From NCBI GenBank assembly GCA_014163555.1, contig JACJGO010000005.1:186001-250000 (forward strand): 64,000 bases of DNA, given 5' to 3'. Shown here piece by piece: positions 1 to 8,947 of this stretch (positions are counted from its first letter, which is position 1; every line of letters begins with the position of its first letter). Below the pieces are notes generated by a model. That model did not search any database. It saw only the letters and a program-made list of their open reading frames with translations, and was not told the origin of the DNA. A program made the translations under genes and the position numbers. Source of the DNA: Flavisolibacter longurius (GTDB lineage Bacteria > Bacteroidota > Bacteroidia > Chitinophagales > Chitinophagaceae).

Positions 1-468
1 GTATTCTTCTTTCCATTTGCCCGCATCGGCATACCGCGGATCCACACCAATCTGGTTGCGGTAAACCAACGTACCACCCAGCCAACCGGCTGTTGAAAGT
101 ATGCCCACACCAATCCCTTCCAATACAACAATCATTGCCGGGGAGATGCTGTCATTTTTCCGCAGGAAAAAAATAGTTACAAAAAGTAGCAGGTTGATGA
201 CGTTAAGCAAGCCATGTTTAGCGGCTCTTTTTTTAGCAGAGCTTTCTGGCGGAACCGTATACAGGAAATCAATAATGCCCGGAACCGCAGCCAGCACAGC
301 GACAATGATGCCGGCCAACACCATGTAATATCCCGTCGTTGCCAACGCCTCCTGATCCAGGACGAGGGAAAGAAAGTCAAATACAAATGCCCCCATAAAA
401 AATGAAATCGGGAACCCGATCAGCATGGGATGGATCGGATGACTTTTCAGGCTGGCCCTGCTTTTCAT
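1..468 (-). CDS. DUF2231-type integral membrane protein (3' end outside window)
   Basis: Open minus-strand frame of 156 codons starting at an ATG (466-468) and running off the left edge. The N-terminus has the SHPIHPMLIGFPI signature seen at the start of DUF2231 proteins, followed by about four hydrophobic segments (around residues 15-37, 44-70, 85-100, 108-130). DUF2231 members are inner-membrane proteins of unknown function, sometimes near respiratory or heme genes. Nothing adjacent suggests a specific role. The assignment rests on the N-terminal motif and the membrane profile. The missing 3' end could carry more domains. Confidence 0.8.
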   Translation of the reverse strand, partial: MKSRASLKSHPIHPMLIGFPISFFMGAFVFDFLSLVLDQEALATTGYYMVLAGIIVAVLAAVPGIIDFLYTVPPESSAKKRAAKHGLLNVINLLLFVTIFFLRKNDSISPAMIVVLEGIGVGILSTAGWLGGTLVYRNQIGVDPRYADAGKWKEEY

Positions 469-498
469 ATTTTATTGTTTCCTGCACTACTGCAAAAA

Positions 499-622
499 GT
501 TTACCCGCTCGGAAAGTTCACTCGTTCACATGTTTACACGTTTACGGGTTAAATGCACTTTTCTTTATTTTTCATGATCAGAAATTCAACTAGTGAACAA
601 GTGAACTCGTAAACTTGTGAAC
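499..622. repeat. Inverted pair of 8-bp tandem arrays (GTTCACNN / GTGAACNN)
   Basis: Directly visible. The left arm at 516-552 reads as consecutive 8-bp units GTTCACTC, GTTCACAT, GTTTACAC, GTTTACGG, with a further GTTTAC at 499. The right arm at 593-622 reads GTGAACAA, GTGAACTC, GTAAACTT, GTGAAC. The arms are reverse complements in their six-base cores and differ mainly in the two spacer bases, so the transcript could fold into a long imperfect hairpin with a loop of about 40 bases. It fills the divergent gap between the DUF2231 gene and the SIR2 gene. Confidence 0.7.
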
Positions 623-633
623 TAAATTTAATT

Positions 634-1332
634 ATGAACAAAAAAAGACTGGTTGTGTTGAGCGGTGCCGGCATCAGTGCGGAAAGCGGGCTGAAAACCT
701 TTCGCGACAGCGATGGACTTTGGGAAGGCTATGACATCAACGAAGTCGCCACAGCAACGGCCTGGAAGCGAAACCCGGCCCTGGTGCAGGAATTTTACAA
801 CCTGCGTCGTCGCAATGTAATGGAAGCGGCGCCCAACGAAGCACATTATGCCCTGGCACGGCTGGAGGCGGATTTTTCTGTCCAGATCATCACGCAAAAC
901 ATTGATGACTTGCATGAGAGAGCAGGCTCCACAAAAGTGCTGCACCTGCATGGGGAAATCCTGAAAATGCGCAGCGAAAAAAATGAGGCATTGATTTACC
1001 CTGTACATGGAGATATACAAATGGGCGATGTAGCCAAAGACGGGGCCCAGCTTCGTCCGCACATAGTTTGGTTTGAAGAACCTGTCCCCATGATGATGGA
1101 AGCAGCAAAAATGGTAAAGGCAGCCGACATCTTCCTGATCATTGGGACATCCCTAGTGGTTTATCCAGCGGCGGGCCTGGTGGATTATGCCCCAACAGGT
1201 ATTCCCAAATTTGTCATCGATAAGAAGATCCCATCCCTGCAGGGAATACCCAATCTTACGGCCATTGAAAAGCCGGCCACCGAAGGCATGAAAATAGCAG
1301 TGCCACTATTGAAGTCCTTAGCTGGTTTATGA
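634..1332 (+). CDS. cobB: SIR2-family NAD-dependent protein deacylase (class III-like, zinc-less)
   Basis: 232 aa sirtuin that removes acyl groups from lysine using NAD+. Visible motifs are GAGISAESG (residues 11-19), the TQNID nucleotide/ribose motif (87-91) and the catalytic His106 in LHLHGE. Tyr55 and Arg58 (YNLR) match the Tyr/Arg pair that in SIRT5/CobB-type enzymes binds succinyl or malonyl lysine, so desuccinylase activity is likely (inference). The usual zinc-binding cysteines are absent: there is no Cys after the catalytic His. The ATG start follows the hairpin repeat. The 3' end overlaps the convergent saccharopine dehydrogenase gene by 6 bp. Confidence 0.9.
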   Translation: MNKKRLVVLSGAGISAESGLKTFRDSDGLWEGYDINEVATATAWKRNPALVQEFYNLRRRNVMEAAPNEAHYALARLEADFSVQIITQNIDDLHERAGSTKVLHLHGEILKMRSEKNEALIYPVHGDIQMGDVAKDGAQLRPHIVWFEEPVPMMMEAAKMVKAADIFLIIGTSLVVYPAAGLVDYAPTGIPKFVIDKKIPSLQGIPNLTAIEKPATEGMKIAVPLLKSLAGL

Positions 1333-2847
1333 AGTTTTTATCGCCGAAGTTTCTTCCCGGAAAACTATACCTTCTGCTTCCAGTTGTTGCAAAACAGGTT
1401 CGTAAATTTCCTTGCTGACAGGTATCTGTAAGCCTTTTAACGTGATCGTTCCATTAAGGATCAGTTTTGTTGCAATGGCCAAAGGAAGACCAACGGTTTT
1501 GGCCATCGCAGTGTGTACAGCATCGTCGCCTTTTAATTCCAGCAAGCCGGTTGCTTTAAACTCCTGACCGTCTTTTTGAAACGCCAGTTCGTGCAGCATA
1601 ACGATCATGTCCTTATCGCCGGGTTCCAGTTTCAGTTTGGTTTCCAAACAAAATTGCAGCACTTCGGCAATGCTGCAGCGTCCCTTGTTAAGAATGGTTT
1701 TATCATCATCCAATCCCAAAAAGAAAAGTTGTTTCAGGGTAAGATTGGCGTCGTGCATCCTGTCGGCAAGGGTGGCTGCCGCGTTTACTTTCAAATCATC
1801 GATATCCACTTTTTGCAGATCGCCTTTATCATCCACCATCATAAACTCGTCTACCGGGTCAATGCCTTTTTCCGAAGCCTCTTCTTCCAGTTTTACCAGG
1901 TTCACCAGTTCCGAAAGCAGGGACTTGGTTGAGTCAAATTGTTCGTGCAATTTTTTTTCCAGCCATTCACCAAAACCCATGTTGTCCAAATGCTCCTTGA
2001 AAACCTGCATCAGGGTTTTACCATCCGTATCGTACATGATGGTTTCGTCGGTGAGCTTTAATTCAACCAGGTTATTCCAGCCATACATAAAATCAGGATG
2101 ACGCAAGGTTGTTCGGATAAATGTTTCAGTTTCTTCCAATCCGTATTTTGAAATATAACTAAGCGAATCCCGGTTGGGATACCAACAAAGCGGCTCGCCA
2201 CCGGGTACCTGCACATACCTTTTTTCTCCAAATAAGGAATCGTATTCCAGTTCAACAATTTCACCATCCTTTTTAAAGATGGCACCTGCTTTTCCGGCTA
2301 GCACCACATTTCGCGGATTCCAACTGATCTTGTAATGCCAGGGATTGTTGTCGCTCTCGGGAGCAACCAGTCCGCCACAATGCGAATAAAAAGATGTAAT
2401 GCTTCCGCCTTCTGCATGAATGGCGTCAATCATCCGCTTTGCGCTCATGTGGTCGATACCCGGATCCAATCCCATTTCGCATAAAAAAAGAAGGCCTGCG
2501 TTTTCAATCTCCGTTTTCAGCCCCCGGATGGCTTCATCTACATACGATGCTGTGAGCAAATTCTTTTTCAATCGAAGGCAATCCTGCGCCACCAGGTAAT
2601 GCAACGTAGCGGGTAGGAGGGAAACAACAATGTCTGCTTCTGCAATCAAATCGCTGCGTTTTTTGCTGTCGCTGATATCCAATCCAATCGCTTTCGCATA
2701 AGGCGAATCACCAATCTTTTCCAGTATGTTTTCCTTGTTGGCGTCTGCAATGGTTAGCTGCCAGTTTTCCGCTTTTGCATTCACCAAAAAATAGGTAATG
2801 AGTGCCGTGGATGATTTGCCTGCTCCGAAAAGTAAAATTTGCCGCAT
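1327..2847 (-). CDS. Saccharopine dehydrogenase family protein (LYS9-like)
   Basis: 506 aa. The N-terminal Rossmann fold begins with ILLFGAGKSS, followed by VVSLLPATLH and CEMGLDPGIDHM, which are typical of saccharopine reductase/dehydrogenases. The large second domain carries the substrate region (SHCGGLVAPESDNNPWHYK). The family catalyses NAD(P)-linked formation or cleavage of saccharopine; in bacteria without the fungal AAA pathway it usually acts in lysine catabolism (known for the family, inferred here). No lysine 2-oxoglutarate reductase is adjacent. An acidic insert around residues 315-345 lies before the C-terminal part. It converges on the SIR2 gene with a 6-bp overlap. Confidence 0.85.
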   Translation of the reverse strand: MRQILLFGAGKSSTALITYFLVNAKAENWQLTIADANKENILEKIGDSPYAKAIGLDISDSKKRSDLIAEADIVVSLLPATLHYLVAQDCLRLKKNLLTASYVDEAIRGLKTEIENAGLLFLCEMGLDPGIDHMSAKRMIDAIHAEGGSITSFYSHCGGLVAPESDNNPWHYKISWNPRNVVLAGKAGAIFKKDGEIVELEYDSLFGEKRYVQVPGGEPLCWYPNRDSLSYISKYGLEETETFIRTTLRHPDFMYGWNNLVELKLTDETIMYDTDGKTLMQVFKEHLDNMGFGEWLEKKLHEQFDSTKSLLSELVNLVKLEEEASEKGIDPVDEFMMVDDKGDLQKVDIDDLKVNAAATLADRMHDANLTLKQLFFLGLDDDKTILNKGRCSIAEVLQFCLETKLKLEPGDKDMIVMLHELAFQKDGQEFKATGLLELKGDDAVHTAMAKTVGLPLAIATKLILNGTITLKGLQIPVSKEIYEPVLQQLEAEGIVFREETSAIKTS

Positions 2848-2960
2848 AGATGATTCTCCCGAAAATTGAAAGGGTTTAGGTTTCGCTGCAATGCTTTTGT
2901 TAGCGATTGCGATAATATGGGTTCCGTCCTCAAAAATAGGTGGATAAACCTGCTGAAACG

Positions 2961-2997
2961 AAAGAACCCCGCTCAGGGCAGGGGTTCATTTTATTTT
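2961..2997 (-). terminator. Hairpin terminator downstream of the GYF-domain gene
   Basis: A 7-bp stem GAACCCC (2964-2970) / GGGGTTC (2981-2987) with a 10-base loop. On the minus strand it is followed by TTTCGTTTC, and on the plus strand by ATTTTATTTTG. It sits just after the stop of the minus-strand gene 3015-4148, so it most likely ends that transcript before the saccharopine dehydrogenase gene. The T tracts are interrupted, so strength is uncertain. Confidence 0.55.
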
Positions 2998-3014
2998 GTA
3001 TCAACAAAACTGTT

Positions 3015-4148
3015 TTAGCTTTCAGTCTTCACCACTTTGTACCGGACACTGACGCCGCGGTTATTGTCCGGGATAGAAATTGTTTTTGAACCGCCGGGGG
3101 CAATGCCGGTAACCGTTACTGTTTGGGTGCCGACAACTTTGCCATTCTTCCGTAAAAACTCAACTTCCACCAGGGCTTTGCTGACTTCCTGCGAGGAAGG
3201 ATTGGAAACGGAGATCTGAAGATTGCTGATTCCACCTAAAAATCCTACGTCGTAGTTGTTGGCAGAAAGCCGTAATGATAGTTTGGCTTCTGTTTTCTCT
3301 TCCGCTGGCTTAAGTTTTTCGCTTTCTTCTTCGGCTTTAGCCTCTGCTGCACTTGTATTGCCTGCAACATCAGTTGCATTTGTGGATGCATTGGATGAGG
3401 ATGTATTTAGCGCTGTGTTGTTTGCAGCCGATTCTTTGGCTTCAATGGCTGGACCCTGCGCTTCTTTTGGTTTGGTTTCTGGCTTCAATGGAGCGGTTTC
3501 TTCTTTTACGACTGCAGTGGTTACCGTTTTAACAGCGGTAGTGTCGGGAATAAGAACTGATTTTTCGGCTGCAGGTAAAAAGCTTGCAAAAGCAGCATGG
3601 GTCGCCGTACTCGAAGGAAGGGTTTCAGGGCTGATTTCCACCGCTTGCGCTGAGGCAACTGTAGGTTCGAAATCGATATTTTCTACCGCCTTTTTGATCA
3701 TATAAGCCGAAAGTCCCAACCCGATAAGAAGGGTCAATAGCCCCATAAGGTTTGCCCCAATATTGACCTGGCGTTTCCAGACCTTTTTTTGTGGTTTCTT
3801 TTGGGCATATTTTTCTTTCAATTCATCAAATGAGGGCGGGGTGTAATCATCCGGTGGAAGATAGACGGATTTATCAAGCCCCTCAGCTGGTGACAGACTG
3901 TCGCTACCAATTACCGGAAATTGGGGTTCAGCCAGTTTTTTCCGATGTATTTTTGACTTCGCAATTGCCTGTTTTTTTTCAGCCAAGGTGATGTTTTCAA
4001 GACCTGTGATCTCAGTGGGAATTTTCCATTGCGTACTTTCCCCCTCTACCCAGATCAGGTCCGTTTCAAAAAGTGTTTTCCCCTTTAATTCGGTCAGTGT
4101 GTAGGGACCCATTTCCTGGTTATCCCGAAGCAGATAATAGCACACCAT
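3015..4148 (-). CDS. GYF_2/DUF4339-like membrane protein with extracytoplasmic C-terminal domain
   Basis: 377 aa. The N-terminal 50 residues (YYLLRDNQEMGPYTLTELK, then DLIWVEGESTQW) match the GYF_2/DUF4339 pattern. After a basic cytoplasmic stretch (KKPQKKVWKRQ) there is one transmembrane helix near residues 133-152. A long Ala/Thr/Glu-rich, low-complexity linker (about 160-285) follows, then a beta-rich C-terminal domain (about 290-377) with the look of an FxLYD-type module (SLRLSANNYDVGFLGGISNLQI). The topology suggests an inside protein-binding domain joined to an outside beta domain. The function is unknown. It is divergent from gyrA. Confidence 0.75.
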   Translation of the reverse strand: MVCYYLLRDNQEMGPYTLTELKGKTLFETDLIWVEGESTQWKIPTEITGLENITLAEKKQAIAKSKIHRKKLAEPQFPVIGSDSLSPAEGLDKSVYLPPDDYTPPSFDELKEKYAQKKPQKKVWKRQVNIGANLMGLLTLLIGLGLSAYMIKKAVENIDFEPTVASAQAVEISPETLPSSTATHAAFASFLPAAEKSVLIPDTTAVKTVTTAVVKEETAPLKPETKPKEAQGPAIEAKESAANNTALNTSSSNASTNATDVAGNTSAAEAKAEEESEKLKPAEEKTEAKLSLRLSANNYDVGFLGGISNLQISVSNPSSQEVSKALVEVEFLRKNGKVVGTQTVTVTGIAPGGSKTISIPDNNRGVSVRYKVVKTES

Positions 4149-4209
4149 AACAATTTCACATTTACATACATATACCGTAATGAAAATACTATGCCCATTC
4201 TCATACAGG

Positions 4210-4241
4210 GTTGGTAAAGATTAACACCCTGTTGGTAAAGA
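4210..4241. promoter_or_regulatory. Two 11-bp direct repeats spaced 21 bp (possible operator)
   Basis: GTTGGTAAAGA occurs at 4210-4220 and again at 4231-4241, exactly two helical turns apart on one face of the DNA, in the 190-bp divergent region between the GYF-domain gene and gyrA. Such spacing is typical of dimeric regulators, and the GTTNGT core with 21-bp spacing resembles LytTR-type sites. The regulator is unknown, and which of the two promoters it serves cannot be told from sequence. Confidence 0.35.
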
Positions 4242-4300
4242 ATAGGCCAATTTGACACAGCAAACGCTGCATTTTCTCTCATTTTTAGAGTGAAAAAAGG

Positions 4301-4324
4301 TAGATTTGCACACCTATAATTTTG
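4301..4324 (+). promoter_or_regulatory. Candidate gyrA promoter -7 elements (TAnnTTTG)
   Basis: Two matches to the Bacteroidota -7 consensus TAnnTTTG lie 17-40 bp before the gyrA ATG: TAGATTTG (4301-4308) and TAATTTTG (4317-4324). No clear TTTG -33 box is seen at the expected distance, so this is a weak call based on position and the -7 element only. Confidence 0.3.
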
Positions 4325-4340
4325 ACGTTAAGAACACAGA

Positions 4341-6971
4341 ATGGAAAATAATTTACAACCCCAGGAGACCGCTGATTTCAACCGAATAATTCCCATCAAC
4401 ATCGAAGAGCAAATGAAAACGGCCTACATCGACTATTCCATGTCGGTGATCGTAGGCCGAGCCCTTCCCGATGTTCGGGATGGCCTGAAACCGGTTCACC
4501 GCCGGATTCTCTTTGCGATGAATGAGCTGGGCATGGGGCACAGCAAACCGTATAAGAAAAGTGCCCGTATTGTGGGTGAAGTATTGGGTAAATACCACCC
4601 GCATGGCGATAGCGCCGTTTACGACGCCATGGTGCGGATGGCGCAGGAATGGAACATTCGTTACCCGCTGATTGATGGCCAGGGTAACTACGGTAGCCAG
4701 GATGGCGACGGACCGGCGGCCATGCGTTATACCGAAGCCCGGATGACACGCCTGGCAGAAGCAATGCTCCAGGACATTGAAAAAGACACCGTTGATTTTG
4801 GCCTCAACTTCGATGACTCCCTGCAGGAGCCAACGGTGCTTCCCACCCGGATTCCGCAATTACTGGTGAATGGTTCCAGCGGTATCGCCGTTGGTATGGC
4901 CACCAATATGATGCCCCACAACCTTAATGAGGTAGTGGATGGCTGTATTGCCTACATCGACAACCGCGAGATCACCATCGACGAATTGATGCAGCATGTA
5001 AAAGCGCCTGATTTCCCTACCGGAGGTTCTATCTACGGTATGGAAGGTGTTAAAGCAGGTTACCATTTTGGCCGCGGCCGTGTAGTGCTGCGTGGCAAAC
5101 TGCATGTGGATACAAAGCCCAGCGGTCGTGAGCAGATCATTATCACCGAAGTGCCGTACCAGGTTAACCGTGACAGCCTTTGTAACCGCATAGGCGAACT
5201 GGTGAATGACAAAGTGCTGGAAGGCATTGCCCACATCAACAACGAATCGAACAATAAAGAAGGTACCCGCATTGTACTGGACCTGAAACGCGACGCAGTT
5301 GCAAACGTGGTTATCAACCAGCTTTACAAATTCACGGAGCTTCAGACCAGCTATGGTATCAACAACGTAGCTATTGTAAAAGGCCGTCCGAAGATCCTGA
5401 ACCTGAAAGAGCTTATTTCCGAATTTGTAGAGTTCCGCCACGAAGTGGTGTATCGCCGTACACAGTATGAACTCCGCGAAGCCGAAAAACGAGCCCACAT
5501 TTTACAAGGTTACCTCATTGCATTGGATCACCTGGACGAAGTGATTGCCTTGATCCGGGCTTCGGCTACGCCGGAAATTGCCAAGGATAACCTCGTCAAT
5601 GCAGGCTGGGGACTGGATGAGATCCAGGCCAAAGCGATTCTTGAACTGCGTTTGCAGCGCCTTACCGGCATGGAACGCGAGAAAATCAAACAGGAATACG
5701 ATGAGCTGATGAAACTGATCGCACACCTGAAAGAGGTTTTAGCGAACGAAGGCATGCGGTACGATATCATCAAAACCGAACTGGCTGAAGTCAAAGAAAA
5801 ATTTGGCAATCCCCGCAAATCAGAAATTACTTTCCTCGACAATGAGGTAAGCATAAAAGACCTGATCAAGGAAGAAGATGTGGTGATCACCATTTCTCAC
5901 CTGGGTTATATCAAGCGTACATCGGCATCGGATTACCGTGCACAGCGCAGAGGTGGTCGTGGCGTGATGGGTGGCAAAACAAGGGAAGAGGATTATATCG
6001 AGCACCTGTTTGTTGCCAGCACACACCACACGATGCTTTTCTTCACGGAAAAGGGCCGTTGCTACTGGCTGAATGTGTACCAGATTCCGGAAGGCGAAAA
6101 GAACAGCAAGGGCAGGGCCATTCAAAACCTGCTGCAGATTTCACCGGATGATAAAGTAAGAGCGATCATCGATATCAAAGACCTGCAGGATGCTGAATTT
6201 GTGAACAACCATTTCATCGTGCTGTGTACGCAAAAAGGTATCATAAAAAAAACAGCCCTGGCTGATTTCAGCCGGCCGCGGTCAACAGGTGTAAACGCCA
6301 TTACCATTGTGGAAGGCGACCAGTTGCTGGAAGCTAAACTGACCGATGGTGCCTGCGACATCATGATGGCCATCAACTCAGGCCGGGCCATCCGTTTCCC
6401 TGAATCAAAAGTGCGTTCAACCGGACGTGGTGCGATTGGTGTAACCGGTATAGAAGTTGAAAATGAAGGCGAAGAAGTTGTTGGTATGATTTGTGTTAAT
6501 CCCGAAACACAAAAAGACAGAACCGTTCTCGTGGTTAGTGAAAAAGGATTTGGAAAAAGAACGCCGGTTGATGAATACCGCATAACCAATCGTGGTGGAA
6601 AGGGTGTAAAAACCATTTCCGTTACGGAGAAAACCGGTAAACTTGTAGGAATGGTTGATGTGGCCGAAACAGAAGACCTGATGATCACTTGCAGAAGTGG
6701 TATTACTATTCGGATGAAAGTAGGCGCTATCAGTGAGCAGGGAAGAGCTACGCAAGGTGTTAAATTGATCCGGATTGAAGAAGGCGATGAAATTGCAGCA
6801 CTGACCAAATTGGACGAAGAAGATGAAGAGTTGATCATGGAAGAAACAGAAGGTTCTGCAGCCGAAAACGTAATTGTTGCAGAAGCAGGCTCGGAAGAGA
6901 ATAATGGAACGGACACAACCAATTTACCGGAAAATACATCTGAAGGAGAGCAGGACGCTCCAAACGCTTAA
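4341..6971 (+). CDS. gyrA: DNA gyrase subunit A
   Basis: 876 aa, full length. GyrA breaks and rejoins DNA to introduce negative supercoils together with GyrB. The catalytic tyrosine is Tyr130 in [10 protein letters not shown]. The quinolone-resistance region reads [12 protein letters not shown] with Ser91 and Asp95, the residues found in sensitive enzymes. The GyrA-box of the C-terminal pinwheel, [10 protein letters not shown], is intact, which separates it from ParC. The C-terminal tail after the pinwheel is strongly acidic ([15 protein letters not shown]). The gene is followed after 21 bp by a TPR gene on the same strand, so the two are probably co-transcribed and end at the terminator at 8267-8297. 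Confidence 0.98.
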   Translation: MENNLQPQETADFNRIIPINIEEQMKTAYIDYSMSVIVGRALPDVRDGLKPVHRRILFAMNELGMGHSKPYKKSARIVGEVLGKYHPHGDSAVYDAMVRMAQEWNIRYPLIDGQGNYGSQDGDGPAAMRYTEARMTRLAEAMLQDIEKDTVDFGLNFDDSLQEPTVLPTRIPQLLVNGSSGIAVGMATNMMPHNLNEVVDGCIAYIDNREITIDELMQHVKAPDFPTGGSIYGMEGVKAGYHFGRGRVVLRGKLHVDTKPSGREQIIITEVPYQVNRDSLCNRIGELVNDKVLEGIAHINNESNNKEGTRIVLDLKRDAVANVVINQLYKFTELQTSYGINNVAIVKGRPKILNLKELISEFVEFRHEVVYRRTQYELREAEKRAHILQGYLIALDHLDEVIALIRASATPEIAKDNLVNAGWGLDEIQAKAILELRLQRLTGMEREKIKQEYDELMKLIAHLKEVLANEGMRYDIIKTELAEVKEKFGNPRKSEITFLDNEVSIKDLIKEEDVVITISHLGYIKRTSASDYRAQRRGGRGVMGGKTREEDYIEHLFVASTHHTMLFFTEKGRCYWLNVYQIPEGEKNSKGRAIQNLLQISPDDKVRAIIDIKDLQDAEFVNNHFIVLCTQKGIIKKTALADFSRPRSTGVNAITIVEGDQLLEAKLTDGACDIMMAINSGRAIRFPESKVRSTGRGAIGVTGIEVENEGEEVVGMICVNPETQKDRTVLVVSEKGFGKRTPVDEYRITNRGGKGVKTISVTEKTGKLVGMVDVAETEDLMITCRSGITIRMKVGAISEQGRATQGVKLIRIEEGDEIAALTKLDEEDEELIMEETEGSAAENVIVAEAGSEENNGTDTTNLPENTSEGEQDAPNA

Positions 6972-6992
6972 ACTTTAAAAAACCTAAAAACA

Positions 6993-8249
6993 ATGCGCAA
7001 ACTGATCTTACTCGCAGGCCTTGCCGTTACCATGACAACAGCATTCGGTCAGAAGAAGCTTGAAAAATTAGATGATGTAAAGGAAAAAATTGATAAGCAG
7101 AAATATGATGAGGCCAAAGAAAAGCTGGATAAGGTTTTTGAAAACCCCGAAGCCAACAACAGCCCGGAAGCACTTTTTTACAAAGCAGTCGCTTATCATA
7201 ACCTGGGAAAACAAAAGTCAGACAGTGCTCTTTCTGCTGCAGCTTTCGATGCCATGCAGGCCTATGTAAAAGTAGAATCGAGCAAGCCCGAAGGACAGCA
7301 AATGATGTTGTCGACACTGGAAAGCCACAAAACCCTGGTAGACATTTACCAGACGTATTTCCAGAAAGGTGTTGACAATTTCCAGAAGCAAACCTATGCA
7401 TCGGCGCTAAACAACTTTGAAAAAGCATTGAATGTATTTGAGGTGCTAAGCCAGAAAGGGCTTACCAATGCAAAGTTTGATACAACATCCAATTTGTATG
7501 CTGGTTATTCTGCACAAAATGCACAGAAGTACGACCAGGCAGCCAAGTATTACGACAGGTTAATCAATCTTAACCTGAACGATACCAGCTATGTAGGCAT
7601 CTACCGTTTTATGATCAACTCGAACCTGGAAAGAAAAGATACGGCGAATGCGAAAAAATATCTTTCCGTGAGTGAGCAGCGTTTCCCGCAATACAAAGAC
7701 CTGTGGCTGGAGTACAATACACTTTTCCTGAGCAGTGATAAAAGCAAGCGTTTTACAGAATACGAAGCGCTGGTGAATGCCAATCCGGAAAATGAAACCT
7801 TGGCCATGAACTATGCCATTGAAATGTACAACTATATCCGCTCCAGCGATGAAGCAGCAAAGGATTCAGTGATTCGTACAAAGGCAGAAAATGCGTTAAA
7901 GAATGTGCTGCGCATCAATCCGAATGCAACAACAGCGAACCTGCTCATGAGCCAGTTGTACTGGACACAATTGTACGATGTGCAGAGCCAACTGGATGCC
8001 GTAAGAGGAACGACGCCGGCAGCTACCGCCAAGAAAAAAGAGCTGAATGCAAAAATGGACGCCATCTTTGATGCCGTGTATCCTTACCTGACAAAATCCT
8101 ACGATTTGTACAGCAAGGAAACAACACTGAAGCCGCAGGACAAGGCGAACTACAAAATTGTTCTGGGCCAGTTGACCGATTATTACAACCGCAAAAAGCA
8201 GACTAACAAAGCTGCTGAAATGCAGGCCAAAGCAAAAGCCATTCAATAA
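6993..8249 (+). CDS. TPR-rich exported protein downstream of gyrA
   Basis: 418 aa. It has a Sec signal peptide (residues 1-19, ending AFG|Q), then alpha-helical TPR-like repeats throughout, for example DKQKYDEAKEKLDKVFENPE, ASALNNFEKALNVF and YDQAAKYYDRLINLN. It has no catalytic motif and no lipobox, so it is likely a periplasmic scaffold. The intergenic distance to gyrA is only 21 bp and a strong terminator follows, making a two-gene unit. I recall gyrA followed by a TPR gene in other Bacteroidota, but the molecular role is unknown. Confidence 0.85.
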   Translation: MRKLILLAGLAVTMTTAFGQKKLEKLDDVKEKIDKQKYDEAKEKLDKVFENPEANNSPEALFYKAVAYHNLGKQKSDSALSAAAFDAMQAYVKVESSKPEGQQMMLSTLESHKTLVDIYQTYFQKGVDNFQKQTYASALNNFEKALNVFEVLSQKGLTNAKFDTTSNLYAGYSAQNAQKYDQAAKYYDRLINLNLNDTSYVGIYRFMINSNLERKDTANAKKYLSVSEQRFPQYKDLWLEYNTLFLSSDKSKRFTEYEALVNANPENETLAMNYAIEMYNYIRSSDEAAKDSVIRTKAENALKNVLRINPNATTANLLMSQLYWTQLYDVQSQLDAVRGTTPAATAKKKELNAKMDAIFDAVYPYLTKSYDLYSKETTLKPQDKANYKIVLGQLTDYYNRKKQTNKAAEMQAKAKAIQ

Positions 8250-8266
8250 GCTGATGCTATAAAAAC

Positions 8267-8297
8267 AAAAAAGCCGTCGAATGTCGACGGCTTTTTT
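8267..8297 (+). terminator. Strong bidirectional rho-independent terminator after gyrA-TPR
   Basis: Perfect stem AAAAAAGCCGTCGA (8267-8280) / TCGACGGCTTTTTT (8284-8297) with a 3-base loop. The T run serves the plus strand and the matching A run can serve the minus strand. It separates the gyrA operon from the convergent small barrel gene at 8361-8840. Confidence 0.9.
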
Positions 8298-8360
8298 GTT
8301 ATGCAGAAATCATTTCTTGTCACTGGAAGATCAGGCTGAAATAAATAAAAAAGCTGATCG

Positions 8361-8840
8361 TTAAAAAACAAACCGGGCACTAAAACCGATTGCAGCTGGT
8401 TCAAACGAAAATTGTTTGGAGAAGTTGAGTTCGGGTTTCCAGTCGATGGACAGGTTAAGCGGCAGCGTTGGCATGATAAAATCCAGTCCGACAACGCCTT
8501 GGGCGCCAAAACGACGGCCGCCACTAAAACCGGCATAAGCACCGGCGCCCCAAAACCAACTGATACCGGATGTAGCAAAAGGGGAGTGCTTTTCTAACAA
8601 AACACCCAATGCTCCCGGGTCGGTAAATGAAAGCAAGCCTTCCACCGCCAAGGTAGGGTTTAGAAACCGTTTATACGTAATGGAATGATTGACGGCAGGT
8701 GCACTGCTGCTGATACGGATACCTAACATATTTTTTCCCGAGGAAGCGGGTGTCAACTCTGTGTCCTGTGCTGCTGCCGGCATTGCCAAACCCAGTGCTG
8801 CAAAAAAAGCCAGCAGGAAAAATCCATTTTTCATACCCAT
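8361..8840 (-). CDS. Small predicted outer-membrane beta-barrel protein
   Basis: 159 aa. The signal peptide ends at AAA|QD (about residue 24). The mature part consists of alternating beta-strand-like segments (NMLGIRISSSAPAVNHSITY, LAVEGLLSF, WFWGAGAYAGFSGG, PLNLSIDWKPELNF) and ends in ARFVF, an aromatic C-terminal residue typical of Bam-dependent outer-membrane barrels. Size suggests about eight strands. An alternative start at 8834 (MKNGFF) gives a cleaner signal peptide. No specific family is recognised. Confidence 0.7.
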   Translation of the reverse strand: MGMKNGFFLLAFFAALGLAMPAAAQDTELTPASSGKNMLGIRISSSAPAVNHSITYKRFLNPTLAVEGLLSFTDPGALGVLLEKHSPFATSGISWFWGAGAYAGFSGGRRFGAQGVVGLDFIMPTLPLNLSIDWKPELNFSKQFSFEPAAIGFSARFVF

Positions 8841-8947
8841 AAATTTTGCTTGAAACGTTACAGCCTAAAGCCATATTGCATGATTTGTGATGGATGGTAA
8901 AGAGAAAAAGATTCCATTGAAAGAAAATCGATAACATCAATTACGGT

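Noticed and set aside
3256-3705. 149-aa plus-strand ORF antisense to the GYF-domain gene
   Set aside because: It mirrors the Ala/Thr/Glu-rich linker codons of the real gene; low-complexity shadow.
4353-6922. Several long minus-strand ORFs inside gyrA, such as 6122-6922 (266 aa) and 4860-5498 (212 aa)
   Set aside because: They lie wholly within a certain gene and have Ser/Pro- or His-rich shadow composition with no domain.
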